Shown here: positions 1 through 10,285 of the stretch, one piece after another
How positions within the stretch are numbered: the first letter of the stretch is position 1
Layout: each line of letters starts with the position of its first letter
From: Ctena decussata
Lineage: Eukaryota > Mollusca > Bivalvia > Lucinida > Lucinidae
Assembly (NCBI GenBank): GCA_963989385.1
Contig: OZ022512.1
Coordinates: forward strand, 29,967,899-30,031,898
Direction: 5' to 3'
DNA: 64,000 nucleotides
Made by a program: the position numbers and the translations under genes
The notes under the pieces: generated by a model
What the model saw: only the letters and a program-made list of their open reading frames with translations
The model's database searches: none
Told to the model about the DNA's origin: nothing

Positions 1-101
1 AAGAATGTTAGCATCATGGAAGTGCCTATAAGATCTCAGAAACTTTATTATGTACAAGCTAATGTGACCCTTGACAAGGAAAATCAGATGGGATACATGG
101 C
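1..101 (+). CDS. Exon of an unidentified gene (continues left of window)
   Basis: The frame is open from base 1 to a consensus donor (GC|GTAAGT, GT at 102-103) and ends in phase 2. It reads KNVSIMEVPIRSQ followed by KLYYVQANVTLDKENQMGYM. The exon may start at 40, because an AG at 38-39 (ATCTCAG) precedes the segment that is repeated downstream; alternatively it enters from the left edge. The phase matches the next exon at 895-948, giving MGYM-A-LSCKN across the junction. I do not recognise the protein. The support is the three-exon frame and phase agreement, not homology. Confidence 0.55.
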
Positions 102-196
102 GTAAGTATACAGTTACGTGAGATTGACTTAGAGGCGGTGTGCTTGGAGGGGTGGGGATAAATTAAGCTTATGTGACTTGGAAATATGGATTTCAG

Positions 197-255
197 AAAC
201 TTTATGTTCAAGATTATGTGACCCTCGACTAGGAAAATCAAATGGGTTATATGGT
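197..255 (+). pseudogene. Decayed tandem copy of the first exon (copy 2)
   Basis: This copy is preceded by GATTTCAG and followed by GTAAGTATAC, like the exon at 40-101. Most of the sequence aligns, with one codon deleted. The frame hits TAG after twelve codons (GAC TAG). It is an exon duplication that kept its splice signals but lost its frame. The copy-to-copy distance from the first exon is 157 bp. Confidence 0.5.
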
Positions 256-327
256 GTAAGTATACAACAATGTGAGAATATTAATGAGGCGCTTTTCCTG
301 GAGGGATAGGAAAGGGAGGTTTAACTA

Positions 328-368
328 ATATGGCCTTATGCAAGGCAAATCAGATCTGTTATAGGGTA
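328..368 (+). pseudogene. 3'-half remnant of the same exon (copy 3)
   Basis: A stretch resembling the exon's second half (AAATCAGAT, then GGGTATAAGTATG at the donor position) lies between copies 2 and 4. The 5' half and acceptor are gone. It is recognised only by comparison with the neighbouring copies. Confidence 0.3.
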
Positions 369-429
369 TAAGTATGTGAGAGCAACATATGGGGACCTCC
401 CAGGGAAGAATGGGGGTGGGTGATTTCAG

Positions 430-492
430 AAAAGTTTATTATGAACAAGCTTATTTGACCCTTGACAAGTGAAATCAAATGGAGTGAATGGT
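430..492 (+). pseudogene. Decayed tandem copy of the first exon (copy 4)
   Basis: This copy is preceded by GATTTCAG. It aligns to the exon at 40-101 but stops at the fifth codon (TTA TGA), and the donor has decayed to GTTAGT. It is the most degraded of the copies that keep an acceptor. Confidence 0.45.
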
Positions 493-549
493 GTTAGTTT
501 ACAAGTATATGGGTGTTATATTAATGGGGGGTTGCCATGTATGTTGTGG

Positions 550-890
550 GAATAGGGTACTTGTTTTGTTCCCCTGAAAAACATCACTTTGTTCCCTTGA
601 TCCTGAAAGTGAAATTTAAAACTTGGAATTCAAATGTTTCCTTAGTTTCCCAAATTTGATGTGTTTCCTTTGTTCCTCTGAAATGTGAAAATTCAATATT
701 CTCTGTGAATTGCATATGCAAACTGCTTAGTATACTACATATAACTATGTATAGCATGTCCAAGTTGAAACAGTATCGAGGTGTTCCTCTGTGTTTTCAG
801 TTTTAGAAACTTTTGTATTTCATGTAATCTTTATTTAACATCTAAGACAAACTTTAATCAGCATACATGTTATTGTTATGCTGTCTATTT
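550..890. other. Intron sequence, no feature seen
   Basis: AT-rich sequence between the exon-copy cluster and the exon at 895. I see no repeat family or open frame of note. Confidence 0.4.
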
Positions 891-894
891 ATAG

Positions 895-948
895 GTTGAG
901 TTGTAAAAACCCTATCAGATGGGCACATGAGATGGTGATGCAGTTTCA
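895..948 (+). CDS. Second exon of the unidentified left-edge gene
   Basis: The acceptor is TATTTATAG|GTTGAG and the donor is TTTCA|GTAAGTACC. Entered in phase 2 from the exon ending at 101, it reads A-LSCKNPIRWAHEMVMQF and ends on two bases (CA) that pair with the first base of the exon at 2461. The exon is 54 nt. It was found from splice signals and phase, being too short to show as a long ORF. Identity is unknown. Confidence 0.55.
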
Positions 949-964
949 GTAAGTACCTTAGCTA

Positions 965-1100
965 CCGCATTTCTTCAGCTATAAGATGGGTTTTTTCCTT
1001 CCAAAGCAATATCAAAGACCTAGATCCATCTTGTAAGATGGATCTAGATCTTTGACATTGTTTTGGATGAGGAAAACCCATTTTATAGCTCAGTTACACA
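965..1100. mobile_element. Foldback MITE, ATAAGATGGG family (copy 1)
   Basis: A long palindrome centred on ATCCATCTTGTAAGATGGAT. The outer arms are TTCTTCAGCTATAAGATGGG on the left and its inverse (CCCATTTTATAGCTCAG) on the right. The same arms recur near 2880, 3848, 4663, 11193 and 22777. It is a non-autonomous hairpin element with no coding capacity. Confidence 0.65.
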
Positions 1101-1260
1101 TAACTGATTAACATATTTGAAGTAGTTTTGGAAGGTAAGCCCTCATCTAATCACCGAGTAAATATGGTACTCTGTAGATATTAGTCAATATGCCTGTAAG
1201 ACTGTTCAAAATGTATGAACATGCAGCTTGATAGCTTTGTCAAATGACATTAAAACATTT

Positions 1261-1460
1261 GAGCCGTAACACGACAAAAGCTACAAAGTAGCATGTGCAC
1301 CAAGCAAAGTCTCAGAGCATCTGCCCAGTCTGATCAGAGTCTTTGCTGATGGTATGGAGCTAACTTAGACCCTTAGCTACCCTTTAAGTGCACAGCGAAG
1401 AATCTGAATCTTCGCTGGGCGCACATGCCATTTTGTTGATTTTGTAGTATCCCGTCTCAT
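1261..1460. mobile_element. 237-bp foldback MITE (TGAGCC family), shortened copy
   Basis: It begins GAGCCGTAACACGACAAAA and ends with the inverse (CCCGTCTCAT). The inner arms AGACTCAGATCAGCC-like / TCAGAGTCTTTGC mirror each other. It belongs to the family seen intact at 3520-3757 but lacks part of the middle. Confidence 0.65.
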
Positions 1461-1762
1461 TTGTTTGTGATAGACCAAACAAAACAAGATGCAAAGTTTG
1501 CCAAGACGCTTTCACGAAAAAAAAAAAAAATTCTAAAGAAAAATAAAATAAATTCATGTTTTAAACATGTTAACTTGTCAAACTGAATAACGGCGCACGA
1601 TTTCAACAAGTTACTATTAGAATTGTACATAACTGAACTTAAATAGACCCTAGGCACTTTGAAATTGTTATATAGATCAGATATGATTTTATGTGTTTGC
1701 AACTTATTTAACATTTTCAGAAATTATTTTTGTTATTCTGAGGATTAAAGGCTATGTCTATG

Positions 1763-1940
1763 GGTAGTGGCCATAGTGTAGTGGATAAGGCAAAAGACTA
1801 CAATCCAGGGGTTGCAGGTTGGATCCCTGCTTCTCCGGTCTTTTGGAAGAGACTAAACCGAGGTCCCATCTCCATATGACCTATGTGTTGGTTGGATGTT
1901 AAACCTGAGTTTAACATCCAAGATTAACTGGCAATTTCAC
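1763..1940 (+). mobile_element. tRNA-derived SINE (family with ..TCTTTTG.. body)
   Basis: The head has a polymerase III A-box-like TAGTGTAGTGGATAAGGC and a decayed B-box (GGTTGGATCCC). The body then reads CTTCTCCGGTCTTTTGGAAG, then AAACCGAGGTCCCATCTCC and ATATGACCTA. The same head and body recur at 10127-10285. The tRNA fold has decayed, so this is a SINE and not a tRNA gene. Confidence 0.55.
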
Positions 1941-2185
1941 AAGAGTAAAAGATGGTTAAACACTTATTCCCTATTTTCAGTATTATTGTCTATAATAACA
2001 AACCATGCTGATATGTGAAGTAGAATAGTTTTCTGATACTCATGTAGCAGAAAATGAGGCATAGATATCACTTTTAGGTAAACCTTTGCAATTTAAACTT
2101 TTGTCAAAGTTTCTGGTTTAGGTCTGTGTCTGTACAAGTGCACATACAGAGGAGACACAACATTTGGCAGGATTCATGTGGCTAT

Positions 2186-2406
2186 AACATTAGCACAAGG
2201 GTTGTGCGCCCAGGGCAGACACAGATCAACTGGGCTTCTACCAAGTCTGATCAGACTCTTCACTATGTGCTTAAAGGGTAGCTAAGGGTCTAAGCTACCT
2301 TCATGCGGACAGCGAAGACTCTGATCAGACTGGGCAGATGCCCAGGCTGATCTGAGTCTGCTCTGGGCGCGCATCCACTTTGTTGGTTTTCTTGTGTCGC
2401 GGCTCA
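2186..2406. mobile_element. 237-bp foldback MITE (TGAGCC family), left end eroded
   Basis: The inner sequence GGTTGTGCGCCCAG, then CTTAAAGGGTAGCTAAGGG, then GTGTCGCGGCTCA at the right end, matches the family. The left 30 or so bases are no longer recognisable. It ends just upstream of the exon at 2461. Confidence 0.65.
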
Positions 2407-2460
2407 ATAAAGCTGTTAGCTGGCTTACTTCTAGTATTAACTGCCTATTTTAACTTTCAG

Positions 2461-2524
2461 ATTTACATGTAACTATAGCTATCTAGGCCACACAGAACAG
2501 GCGACTCTCTCAACATTCCAGTTT
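2461..2524 (+). CDS. Third exon of the unidentified left-edge gene
   Basis: The acceptor is TTTTAACTTTCAG with a good pyrimidine tract; the donor is CAGTTT|GTAAGT. The first base completes the Gln codon left open at 948. The rest reads FTCNYSYLGHTEQATLSTFQF and ends in phase 0. With the two upstream exons this gives about 73 continuous residues containing two possible N-glycosylation sites (NVT, NYS), so a secreted or luminal domain is possible but unproven. The next exon was not found with confidence. Confidence 0.55.
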
Positions 2525-2879
2525 GTAAGTTGTTACAGCAAAAACCAAACTTCAGTTGAAAAAGACAAAAAACTCAAATCTAACACTATTGTTAAAGAGA
2601 CCAGTTAGTGAGAACAGAAAAGAGGCTTCATACAGAATTGGGTCCAATACCAGCCTGCCTATTACGCTTCTTCTAGATTGCTCTGTAGCTATAGCTAAAT
2701 AGGACCAAGCAAAACATAAAAATAGTTTAAAAAGTCGTAGACTATCGCTAAAGAGGCCAATTAGGAAAGAGCATAGAATGAGACTTGCAAAGGGAGTACA
2801 GGGCCCTGACAAGTCTATGTCTGTGCCTTCCCAGATTTGGACTTTCACAATTACAGCAGAATCTGATTATATAGCTACT

Positions 2880-3015
2880 CATACCATCTTTATTCAGTTA
2901 TATGGCAGGTTTTTTGCCATATCCAAAACAATCCCAAAAATCTAGATCTGTCTTATAAGACAGATCTAGAGTTTTGGGATTGTTTTTGGAAAGGACAATT
3001 CTATCTCATAGGAAA
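2880..3015. mobile_element. Foldback MITE, ATAAGATGGG family (copy 2)
   Basis: The palindrome is centred on ATCTGTCTTATAAGACAGAT, with arms CCAAAACAATCCCAAAAATC / GTTTTGGGATTGTTTTTGG. Outer ends resemble copy 1. Confidence 0.6.
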
Positions 3016-3179
3016 AATTACACACTACTGATTTAGCTGTTTGGTGTCATTCTATAAAAGGAAAATATCTTCTTATAGCCGAATATATATGATAATGCTA
3101 TTTTGGATATAGGGCTGTCAGTTTATGGCTCCTTGGCTCCTAATGAAAATAACAGAAATATAAGACAGATAAGCATTTT

Positions 3180-3189
3180 AACTGCTGAT

Positions 3190-3221
<32 letters not shown>

Positions 3222-3513
3222 TTTGTTTTTGCCGGGCCGGGTAGCACAATCGGTAGGGCACCTGACTCGTAAGTCAGAGGTCCTGGGTTCGAATCCCGGT
3301 CTGGCCACATACTTTCGTTTCTCCTTCCGCTGATTCAAGAAGGGCAGTTGTCAGTTACTGGCGAAAGTATGTGCACTTAGTACTGGTTAACCGCTTAGGA
3401 GGTCTAAGCCTGCCCAGGAATAGTGTGGTTAGGTTAACTGACCGTCCCGACATGACCTTAGTTGTTTACCGTGGACATTAAGCATCAAATCAACCAACCA
3501 ACTGCTGATTTTT
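3180..3513 (+). mobile_element. tRNA-derived SINE with 14-bp target duplication
   Basis: The tRNA-like head (3231-3308) has an A-box-like TAGCACAATCGGTAGGGC and a perfect B-box GGTTCGAATCC. The anticodon arm (CTGACTCGTAAGTCAG) is one base off a proper 7-nt loop, so it is a Thr(CGU)-like relic and not a working tRNA. A body of about 190 bp follows and ends in ATCAAATCAACCAACCA. The direct repeat AACTGCTGATTTTT flanks it at 3180-3193 and 3500-3513, the mark of LINE-driven insertion. A T-run lies between the left duplication and the head. It may belong to the molluscan V-SINE group (RUDI type), which I could not check. Confidence 0.75.
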
Positions 3514-3519
3514 CATATA

Positions 3520-3757
3520 TGAGCCGCGACACAAGAAAACCAACAAAGTGGTTGTGCGCCCAGCGCAGACTCAAATCAGCCTGGGCATCCGCCCAGTCTG
3601 ATCAGACTCTTCGCTAAGCACTTAAAGGGTAGCTAAGGGTCTAAGCCACCTCCATGCGGACAGTGAAGACTCTGATCAGACTGGGTGGATGCCCAGGCTG
3701 ATCTGAGACTGCGCTGGGCGCACAACCACTTTGTTGGTTTTCTCGTGTCGCGGCTCA
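3520..3757. mobile_element. 237-bp foldback MITE (TGAGCC family), full copy
   Basis: A good representative: TGAGCCGCGACACAAGAAAA at the left and TTTTCTCGTGTCGCGGCTCA at the right. Each arm runs for about 100 bp as an imperfect inverted repeat, and the centre is AAAGGGTAGCTAAGGGTCTA. It has no coding capacity. The flanks are AT-rich (CATATA / TATATT). It sits directly beside the SINE. Confidence 0.8.
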
Positions 3758-3847
3758 TATATTTGTATGGTTTAGTCTTAATGATAGCCACTCAACTCCA
3801 AGTTTGGCAAAATAGGGATGTCAGCTTCCGTGGCCTCAACTGATTCC

Positions 3848-4050
3848 ATATTTTCTAAGCAATAAGATGGTATTTTTCCATTTTCATTTTTTTTTAAGTT
3901 TTGTAATGCTACCCATATTAAAAATAAGATGCTGCCTTCCCAAGGGGAGACGTTAACATTTTTGGAACAGCCCTAAAAAAGATCTAGATATTTGGGATTA
4001 TTTTGGAAGCAAAAAAAAATGTTGTTACATAACCAAATAAATGTGGTAAA
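3848..4050. mobile_element. Foldback MITE, ATAAGATGGG family (degraded copy)
   Basis: It has TTTTCTAAGCAATAAGATGG at the left and GATCTAGATATTTGGGATTA then TTTTGGAAG toward the right, as in copies 1 and 2. The centre is disrupted. Confidence 0.45.
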
Positions 4051-4397
4051 TATGGATAGCTTAAGATTTATTTTATGGTTATAGGGGCTTGTCTGGATTT
4101 CACTGTATATTTCACTGTATAATTTTATATGCTTCTTTGTGTTTACTCAGCTCTAAGTCAAATATTGTTTTAAAACTATCCAGGCAATAGGTCTTATATG
4201 TCATTACTAGTCATGTTCACATTGGGCTGATTGCTCAGATCTAGTTTACAGTAACCCTAAGTTTATCCCATACAAAGTAAATAGCTAACCTTGGGATTAA
4301 TTTGAAACTAGATGTGAGTAAATGGCCCATAAAGTTTAAAGTTCCTCTCATAATGAATTCATGTCACAGACATAGATACATGTAATACAATATAATT

Positions 4398-4634
4398 GAG
4401 CCATGACATGACAAAACCAACCAAGTGGCATGTGCGCCCAGCAAAGACTCAGATCAGCCTGGGCATCCACCCAGTCTGATAGTCTTTGCTTTGCACTTAA
4501 AGGGTAGCTAAGGATCTAAGCTAGCTCCATGCAGACAGGAAAGACTCTGATCAGACTGGGCAGATGCCCAGGCTGATCTGAGTCTTTGCTGGGCGCACAT
4601 GCCACTTTGTTAGTTTTCTCATGTCACGGCTCAT
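4398..4634. mobile_element. 237-bp foldback MITE (TGAGCC family)
   Basis: It starts TGAGCCATGACATGACAAAA and ends with CTCATGTCACGGCTCA. The centre is AAAGGGTAGCTAAGGATCTA. Full length, a few percent diverged from the copy at 3520. Confidence 0.75.
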
Positions 4635-4662
4635 ATACTGTAACAGGACATGTATACTGTTT

Positions 4663-4830
4663 TTCTTCAGTTATAAGATGGGAGAGGCTTACCTTTCAAA
4701 ATAATCTAAAAAATCTAAATCCATCTCACTTGACAATTCTAGATTTTGGGCTCGTTTAGGAAGAGAAAAAAAAACATTACACTACTAATTTTTGGAAGAC
4801 TGATTTAAATATTTGCAGTAATTTTGGGAG
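4663..4830. mobile_element. Foldback MITE, ATAAGATGGG family (degraded copy)
   Basis: The left end TTCTTCAGTTATAAGATGGG is clear. The palindromic core is mutated (AAATCCATCTCACTTGACAA). The right arm carries TTTAGGAAGAG. Confidence 0.5.
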
Positions 4831-5446
4831 GGTAAACTCCCCTCGTATACCCACACTCGCTTGAAGTTCTGTCAAAAACGGCAAAAAAATGAACATGATT
4901 ACTGACCTATATAGCCATTTCTAAATGGCTATATCATAATGGGTGGGGTAATATGTTTATTAGATTTTTTTTTACATTTTTGAGTATAGAACTTCAAGCG
5001 CCTATGGTATACCCAAATAAATATGGTTTTATGTTCTGTATAGTCTGTTACCCATTATAGAATGTATTGGCATTCAGATTATTGTGTTATATTATAGTGG
5101 TACTCAGTAAAATTTATGATCTGATAGTTCTTGTATGAAAGTTGAATATGTGTCATTTCTTTGTACCTGAAGTTAAAATGGATGTAAATATATCCTGACA
5201 GTCCATCATGGTTAATATTCTAAGTTGATGCATATAGGGATAAGAAACATATACTCTGAAGTGCCACTCTATTTCAGAGTGAAAGTTCAGAATACCATTT
5301 TTAATCCTGTTAACTACCTTTAACACATTTGACGAAAGGAGAAGGGGGATGTTATTGAAGAGTAGTAAATCACCCACTGCAAAAATGCTCCTAATAAAAA
5401 GTATTAAGATGAATGGATATACTTTCAGAGTGCATTTCTACTATTT

Positions 5447-7444
5447 TTAGCTCACCTGGCCCGAAGGGCCATAGTGAGCTATTGTCATACCAATGCGTCC
5501 GGCGTGCGTCGTGCGTAGTGCGTCGTGCGTCGTCACGGAATTTGTCCGTCAACACCTAAAAACAAATATTCAAACATCTTCTTCTGTAAAACTACTGGTC
5601 CCATGGTTCTCAAATTTCACGTGGAGCATGACCTGACTCCAGGGTCTTAGAATTGTAAAATTGGGTCAGGTTGAAAATCCAAGATGGCTGCTGTTACTAA
5701 AAATAGCAAAAACAACAAAATAAACTTCTTCTCCAGAACCACTGGGTATATTTGTCTGAATTTTGGCATGGAACATCAGTGAAACCTTGGTATTCAAAAT
5801 TGTAAAAATGAAAAAAATCTGTAGCGGAGTTTTGTCACAGTGACCTACTTTCTGTTTACGTGTGTAATTTTGCTCAAATGCCAATGTCAAAAAATGACCT
5901 ATTTAAACAACTTCAAACAACTTCTTCTCTAAAACCACTGAGCCCATGGATCTCAAATTTCACATGGAGCATGACCAGACTGCAGGGTTTCAAAATTGTA
6001 AAATTGGGTCAGGTCAAGAATCCAAGATGGCTGCTGTTACTAAAAATAGCAAAAACAACAAAATCAACTTCTTCTCCAGAACCAGTTGGTATATTTGGTT
6101 AAAAATGTGCATGGAACATAAGTGGGACCTTGGTATTAAAAATTGTAAAAATAAAAAAAATCTATAGCGGAATTAGGTCACAGTGACCTACTTAGCGTTT
6201 ACAAGGCCGATTTTGCTCAAATGTCAATATCTAAAGAAAATGCAACCAATTCTGACCAGATTTGGTCAGAATTGGTTCTTGAATGGAATTATTTCAATTT
6301 TGTGCCAGTTGACTATCCAAGATGGCCACCATGGGGGCCGTTACTAAAAATAGCACAAACATAAAAATGACAATTACTCAAGAACCCTTGAATGGAATTG
6401 GACCAATTTTGTGTCAGAATGTTCCTTGCATGAAGCCGTTCCGATTAATTGCAATTTGGCATTCCAAGATGGCCACCATCTGGTGTTACTAAAAATAGCA
6501 CAAACATAAAAATGACAATTACTCAAGAACCCTTGAATGGAATTGGACCAATTTTGTGTCAGAATGTTCCTTGCATGAAGTCGTTTTGATTAATTGCAAT
6601 TTGGCATTTCAAGATGGCCGCCATTTGCCGTTACTAAAAATAGCACAAAACATGAAAATGACAATATCTCAGTAACCGCTGAATGGATTTTGACGAAATT
6701 TGTGTCAAAATGATTCTTGCATTGAGATGTTTCAAAAATATCTAACTGTAGACCATTCATATTGGCCTCTGTTACTAAAAATAGAAAAATGTGAAAATTA
6801 GAAAATCTCAATGGAGTAGGATTAATTTTGTGTCAGAATGGTCCTTTCATTAAGCTTTTTCGATTTTTTGCATTTTGGCATTCCAAGATGGCCGCCATTT
6901 GCAGTTACTAAAAATAGCACAAAACATGAAAATGACAATATCTCAGTAACCGCTGAATGGATTTTGACGAAATTTGTGTCAAAATGATTCTTGCATTGAG
7001 CTGTTTCAAAAATATCTAACTGTAAGACCAGTCATATTGGCCTCTGTTACTAAAAATAGAAAAATGTGAAAATCAGAAAATCTCAATGGAATTGGACCAA
7101 ATTTGTGTCAAAATGGTCCTTGCATGAAGGCTTTTCGATTTTTTGCATTTTAGCAATCCAAGATGGCTGCCATCTGCCGTTACTAAAAATAGCACAAAAC
7201 ATGAAACTGGCAATATCTCAGTAACCCCTGAATGGATTTTGATGAAATTTGTGGCAAAATGATTCTTGCATTGAGGTGTTTCAAAAGTAAATATATAAAG
7301 ACCAGGCAAGTTGGCCTCTGTTACTAAAAGTAGCAAAATGTGAAAATGAGAAATTCTCAGTGGAATTGGACCAATTTTGTATCAGAATGGTTCCGTTGCA
7401 CAATAGCCAGGTGAGCGATATCAGGCCCATTTGGGCCTCTTGTT
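5447..7444 (-). mobile_element. Pearl-like (Helentron-associated) element, reverse orientation
   Basis: Read on the minus strand, the 5' end is ACAAGAGGCCC and the 3' end is a hairpin GGCCCTTCGGGCC followed by AGGTGAGCTAA, so it ends in CTAA. Just inside the hairpin lies a degenerate (ACGG)-type tract (CGTGCGTCGTGCGT, 5500-5545 on plus). The core is an array of related segments, each with CCAAGATGG and TACTAAAAATAGCA. This plan (5' end, tandem core, ACGG tract, 3' hairpin plus CTRR) matches the bivalve pearl elements, classed with non-autonomous Helitron/Helentron elements. A same-family copy in the opposite orientation lies at 30518-32495. It has no transposase. Confidence 0.65.
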
Positions 7445-7449
7445 CTTTT

Positions 7450-7548
7450 TAAGCCTCCCTTCTCAATAGGGGTCAGGTCTTGAAGGAAAGAATTTGCTCC
7501 TCTTTGAAGAGTGGACCCTATTTGGAAGGGCTACTTCCTCCAAAGTAA
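7450..7548. mobile_element. Short foldback repeat, GAAAGAATTTGCTCC family
   Basis: GGTCAGGTCTTGAAGGAAAG, then AATTTGCTCC, then an inverse arm (GAAGAGTGGACCCTA). The same motif recurs near 8628, 13170, 18578 and 35095. Confidence 0.45.
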
Positions 7549-7963
7549 CAAAAAGGAATTCATGTTCTTCCTCTTGTAAAACTGATGAAAGACACGGAGG
7601 CTGTCAAGTCAGTATAACATTAATTTTGGAAAAGAGGTAGGGGATGTTTATTGGAATGGGCATTTATTAGGATTACTAAGATAATGTAATGTTTCTTATT
7701 CCTGCATAAACTTACTTCATGGTATTAATTAAAACTCCTAGAACTTTGGATAAACCTAGCAGAACCATAGAGTGACAGTTCAGAGTTTATCATATGGCGT
7801 CACTGTTATTCAGTGGATAATGTTGTGTCATAAAATATCATATGACAACATGTTTAATAACATTTTGGTGCATACAAGTAACATCATTGACAATGACCTT
7901 GTCAGCAATGTGTTTTCTTATTGAAATAATGTTTATTTTGAAGGCAATAAAACCCATTTTAAA

Positions 7964-8155
7964 GGGTCATTTGATAAACATACTCTTTCACTTATGGACA
8001 TTTCATTTGAAATTCATGAAACAGGCCTTCAGCGAGTTTCATAAATTTCAAATGAAATATCCACAAGTGGTGGTTTCATACAAAATGTATGAAACTTGCT
8101 GATAGCTTGTTTCATAGATTTCATTGAAATGATAACTAGTGAAAGATCCTTTATA
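7964..8155. mobile_element. Foldback repeat, probable MITE
   Basis: Several inverted arms are visible: GGACATTTCATTTGAAATT against AAATTTCAAATGAAATATCC, and TTCATAAATTT against TATGAAAC. No coding content. Boundaries are approximate. Confidence 0.4.
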
Positions 8156-8467
8156 TCCTCATGGTTTAGGTCGAAAAAGAAAAATAATATGATTGAATCT
8201 GACAATATGCTGATCTGTTAAGAGTTGACAAAACACACAGAATAGTGTCTTCGTCTCTTAAGATGTGGCCAGTGTTAACAATAAATCTGTCTCTTCCAGT
8301 TTTGTTTTTCCTCCTACATGATAAAAGAGAAAAAAAGGTAAACTGTATTTTATGTATAGAACACACATGCTTGGAGAAGTCCACCTTGTAAGGTACGTTT
8401 AGTGCTCATTAAATATACATGTTCAGAGCACAGATGAAAAGTGGGGTTTTTGGGACAATTCTGGAAC

Positions 8468-8712
8468 ACCGTAAAACCGCTTAATATTGGGACAAATAGA
8501 TCTAAACAAACAGTGCAGGCCCAGATCAGACTGCTCCTACTTTTTTTAATTCCATCTATATCTTTTGGATGTATTACAAAGTTGTAAAATCAAATTGTTT
8601 CATTTTTAGGACAACCACTGTAATTAAAAGGGGTCTTTACTTAAAAGAAAGAATTTGCTCCAAGAGGAGCGAATTCTTTCTTTTAAGAGATGACCCTTAT
8701 TTGGAAGAGAGG
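8468..8712. mobile_element. Two small MITE remnants side by side
   Basis: 8468-8640 carries TATTGGGACA and CCCAGATCAGACTGCTCCTA, typical of the family at 19097-19312. 8628-8712 is a clean palindrome (AAAGAAAGAATTTGCTCC / AGGAGCGAATTCTTTCTTTT) of the GAAAGAATTTGCTCC family. Confidence 0.45.
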
Positions 8713-9078
8713 CAAAAATAAAAATTACAGCGTTACCTGCCCTTGAAAGTGTACCGATTCATCTTTGTGGATAAATTATCAAAAGTCATTATTGCATCTC
8801 ATGTCTCATCTAATATGTTTGCAAAAAAAATTCTTTGCTTTTCTTATAGTCAGAACAATTGGGCATTTTGTTTTTGCTTCTGATTTTTTTGCTTGTTGAT
8901 GATTATTTATGTTTAGTGTTTGTCCCAGATAATAATCCAATCAGATCACTGAAAAATTCAAATTTTCAGTAGATTTATTGGTGTAGACTGGTAACTTTTT
9001 CATGCAGACCGTCTTCACAATTAAATCTACTGAAGACCTGGAATACAAGGACCAGACTACTGTCTGGGATAAACACCA

Positions 9079-9188
9079 AGTCGGTTAGAGGCTACCAAGA
9101 GAAATCTTTGCAATTAAGAACCCTCCGCTTGCTACGCTCACTTCAGGTTCTTAATTGCAAAGATTTCTCTTCATAGCCTCTAACCTAT
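9079..9188. mobile_element. Foldback repeat (palindrome)
   Basis: GGTTAGAGGCTA...AGAGAAATCTTTGCAATTA on the left is mirrored by TAATTGCAAAGATTTCTCT...TAGCCTCTAACC on the right, with a short spacer (CCGCTTGCTACGCTCAC). It is a near-perfect hairpin of about 45 bp per arm. Confidence 0.55.
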
Positions 9189-9295
9189 ACTGGTATTAAT
9201 AATTCAGATATATTTATATTCTGCTCAAAACATTGACAGCTGTAAAATTGCTTTTCAGTTATTTAGTTTCATTTTTTATGAGAATGGATCTATTT

Positions 9296-9462
9296 TTAGC
9301 TCGCCTGAACGAAAGTTCAGGAAGAGCTATTGTTGTCACCACGGCGTCCGTGTCCGCGTTTGGATTGGATGTTATGGTTAAAGTTTTTTAAAGACCTATA
9401 TTTTAACCCATGGATGGGCAAGGCACTGCAGGCGAGCTATCCTGTACGAGGACAGGACTTGT
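9296..9462 (-). mobile_element. Short pearl-like element (minimal copy)
   Basis: On the minus strand it starts CAAGTCCTGTCCTCG and ends with a hairpin CTGAAC-TTTC-GTTCAG then GCGAGCTAA. It keeps the two ends and a stub of the CGTCCGTGTCCGCG tract but has no core array. It shows the smallest form of the family at 5447-7444. Confidence 0.5.
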
Positions 9463-9637
9463 TTACACAGTTTGTGTAAATAGTTTGTGTGATACCTGAA
9501 AACAGCAGAGAGCTTATAACACTGGATTTTCTGTGTAAAACATGAAAATGTATACCTTTGAATATGAAATAGGAAAATTACTGATCTTTTGCTTGTTGAT
9601 GATTATTTATATATGATATTATTAATTCAGATATATT

Positions 9638-9874
9638 TGCCGGGACACAAGAAAACCAACAAAGTGTTTGTGCACCCAGCGCAGACTCAGATCAGCCTGG
9701 GCATCTGCTCAATCTGATCAGAGTCTTTGCTGTCCGTATGGAGGTAGCTTAGACCCTATGCTACCCTTTAAGTGCTTAGCCAAGAGTCTGATTGGACTGG
9801 GCAGATGCCCAGCCTGATCAGAGTCTGTGCTGGGCGCACAACCACTTTGTTGGTTTTCTCGTGTCGCGGCTCAT
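9638..9874. mobile_element. 237-bp foldback MITE (TGAGCC family)
   Basis: Left end TTGCCGGGACACAAGAAAAC, right end CTCGTGTCGCGGCTCA. The inner arms are well conserved, and the centre is inverted relative to the copy at 3520 (CTACCCTTTAAGTGCTTAGC). Confidence 0.75.
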
Positions 9875-10126
9875 AATTGCTCTGCTCAAAACATTCACAG
9901 CTATAGAATTTTTCATTTATTCATTTTATTCGAGTTATTTTTTTTTCTATTTTTGTTTGATGAGAATGGAGCTATATTTTATATAGTTTGTATAAATAGT
10001 TTATGCGATACCTGAAAGCAGCAGAGAGCTTATAACACTGGATTTTCTATTCAAAATATGGAATTCCTTAAACACAATCTTAGGCTGCAGTCTTGAATAG
10101 ATATACCTCCTTGTTTAATAGGAGGA

Positions 10127-10285
10127 GCAGTGGTAGTGTAGTGGATAACATGCTGGACTACCAATCCAGGGGTCGCAAGATCGATCCCCTCCATTCTCTG
10201 GTCTTTTGCATGAGACTTTAAACCAAGGTCCCATCTCCGTATGACCTAGTTGTTGGCAGGGCGTTAAACTGGAGGTCACCCACAT
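10127..10285 (+). mobile_element. tRNA-derived SINE (Gly-like head)
   Basis: The head GTGGTAGTGTAGTGGATAAC with anticodon-like CTACCAA (ACC) and B-box-like AGATCGATCCC is followed by TCTGGTCTTTTGCATGAGAC and AAGGTCCCATCTCCGTATGA. It is the same family as 1763-1940, and better preserved. Confidence 0.6.

Noticed and set aside
3231..3308. Functional tRNA-Thr gene
   Set aside because: A- and B-boxes are good but the anticodon arm does not form a 7-nt loop. A SINE body and 14-bp target duplications follow, so it is a SINE head.
8141..8220. Terminal exon of the left-edge gene (GGTTTAG acceptor, short basic tail, TAA)
   Set aside because: The acceptor is weak, entry phase does not match the phase-0 exit at 2524, and the short frame (SKKKNNMIESDNMLIC) is not distinctive.
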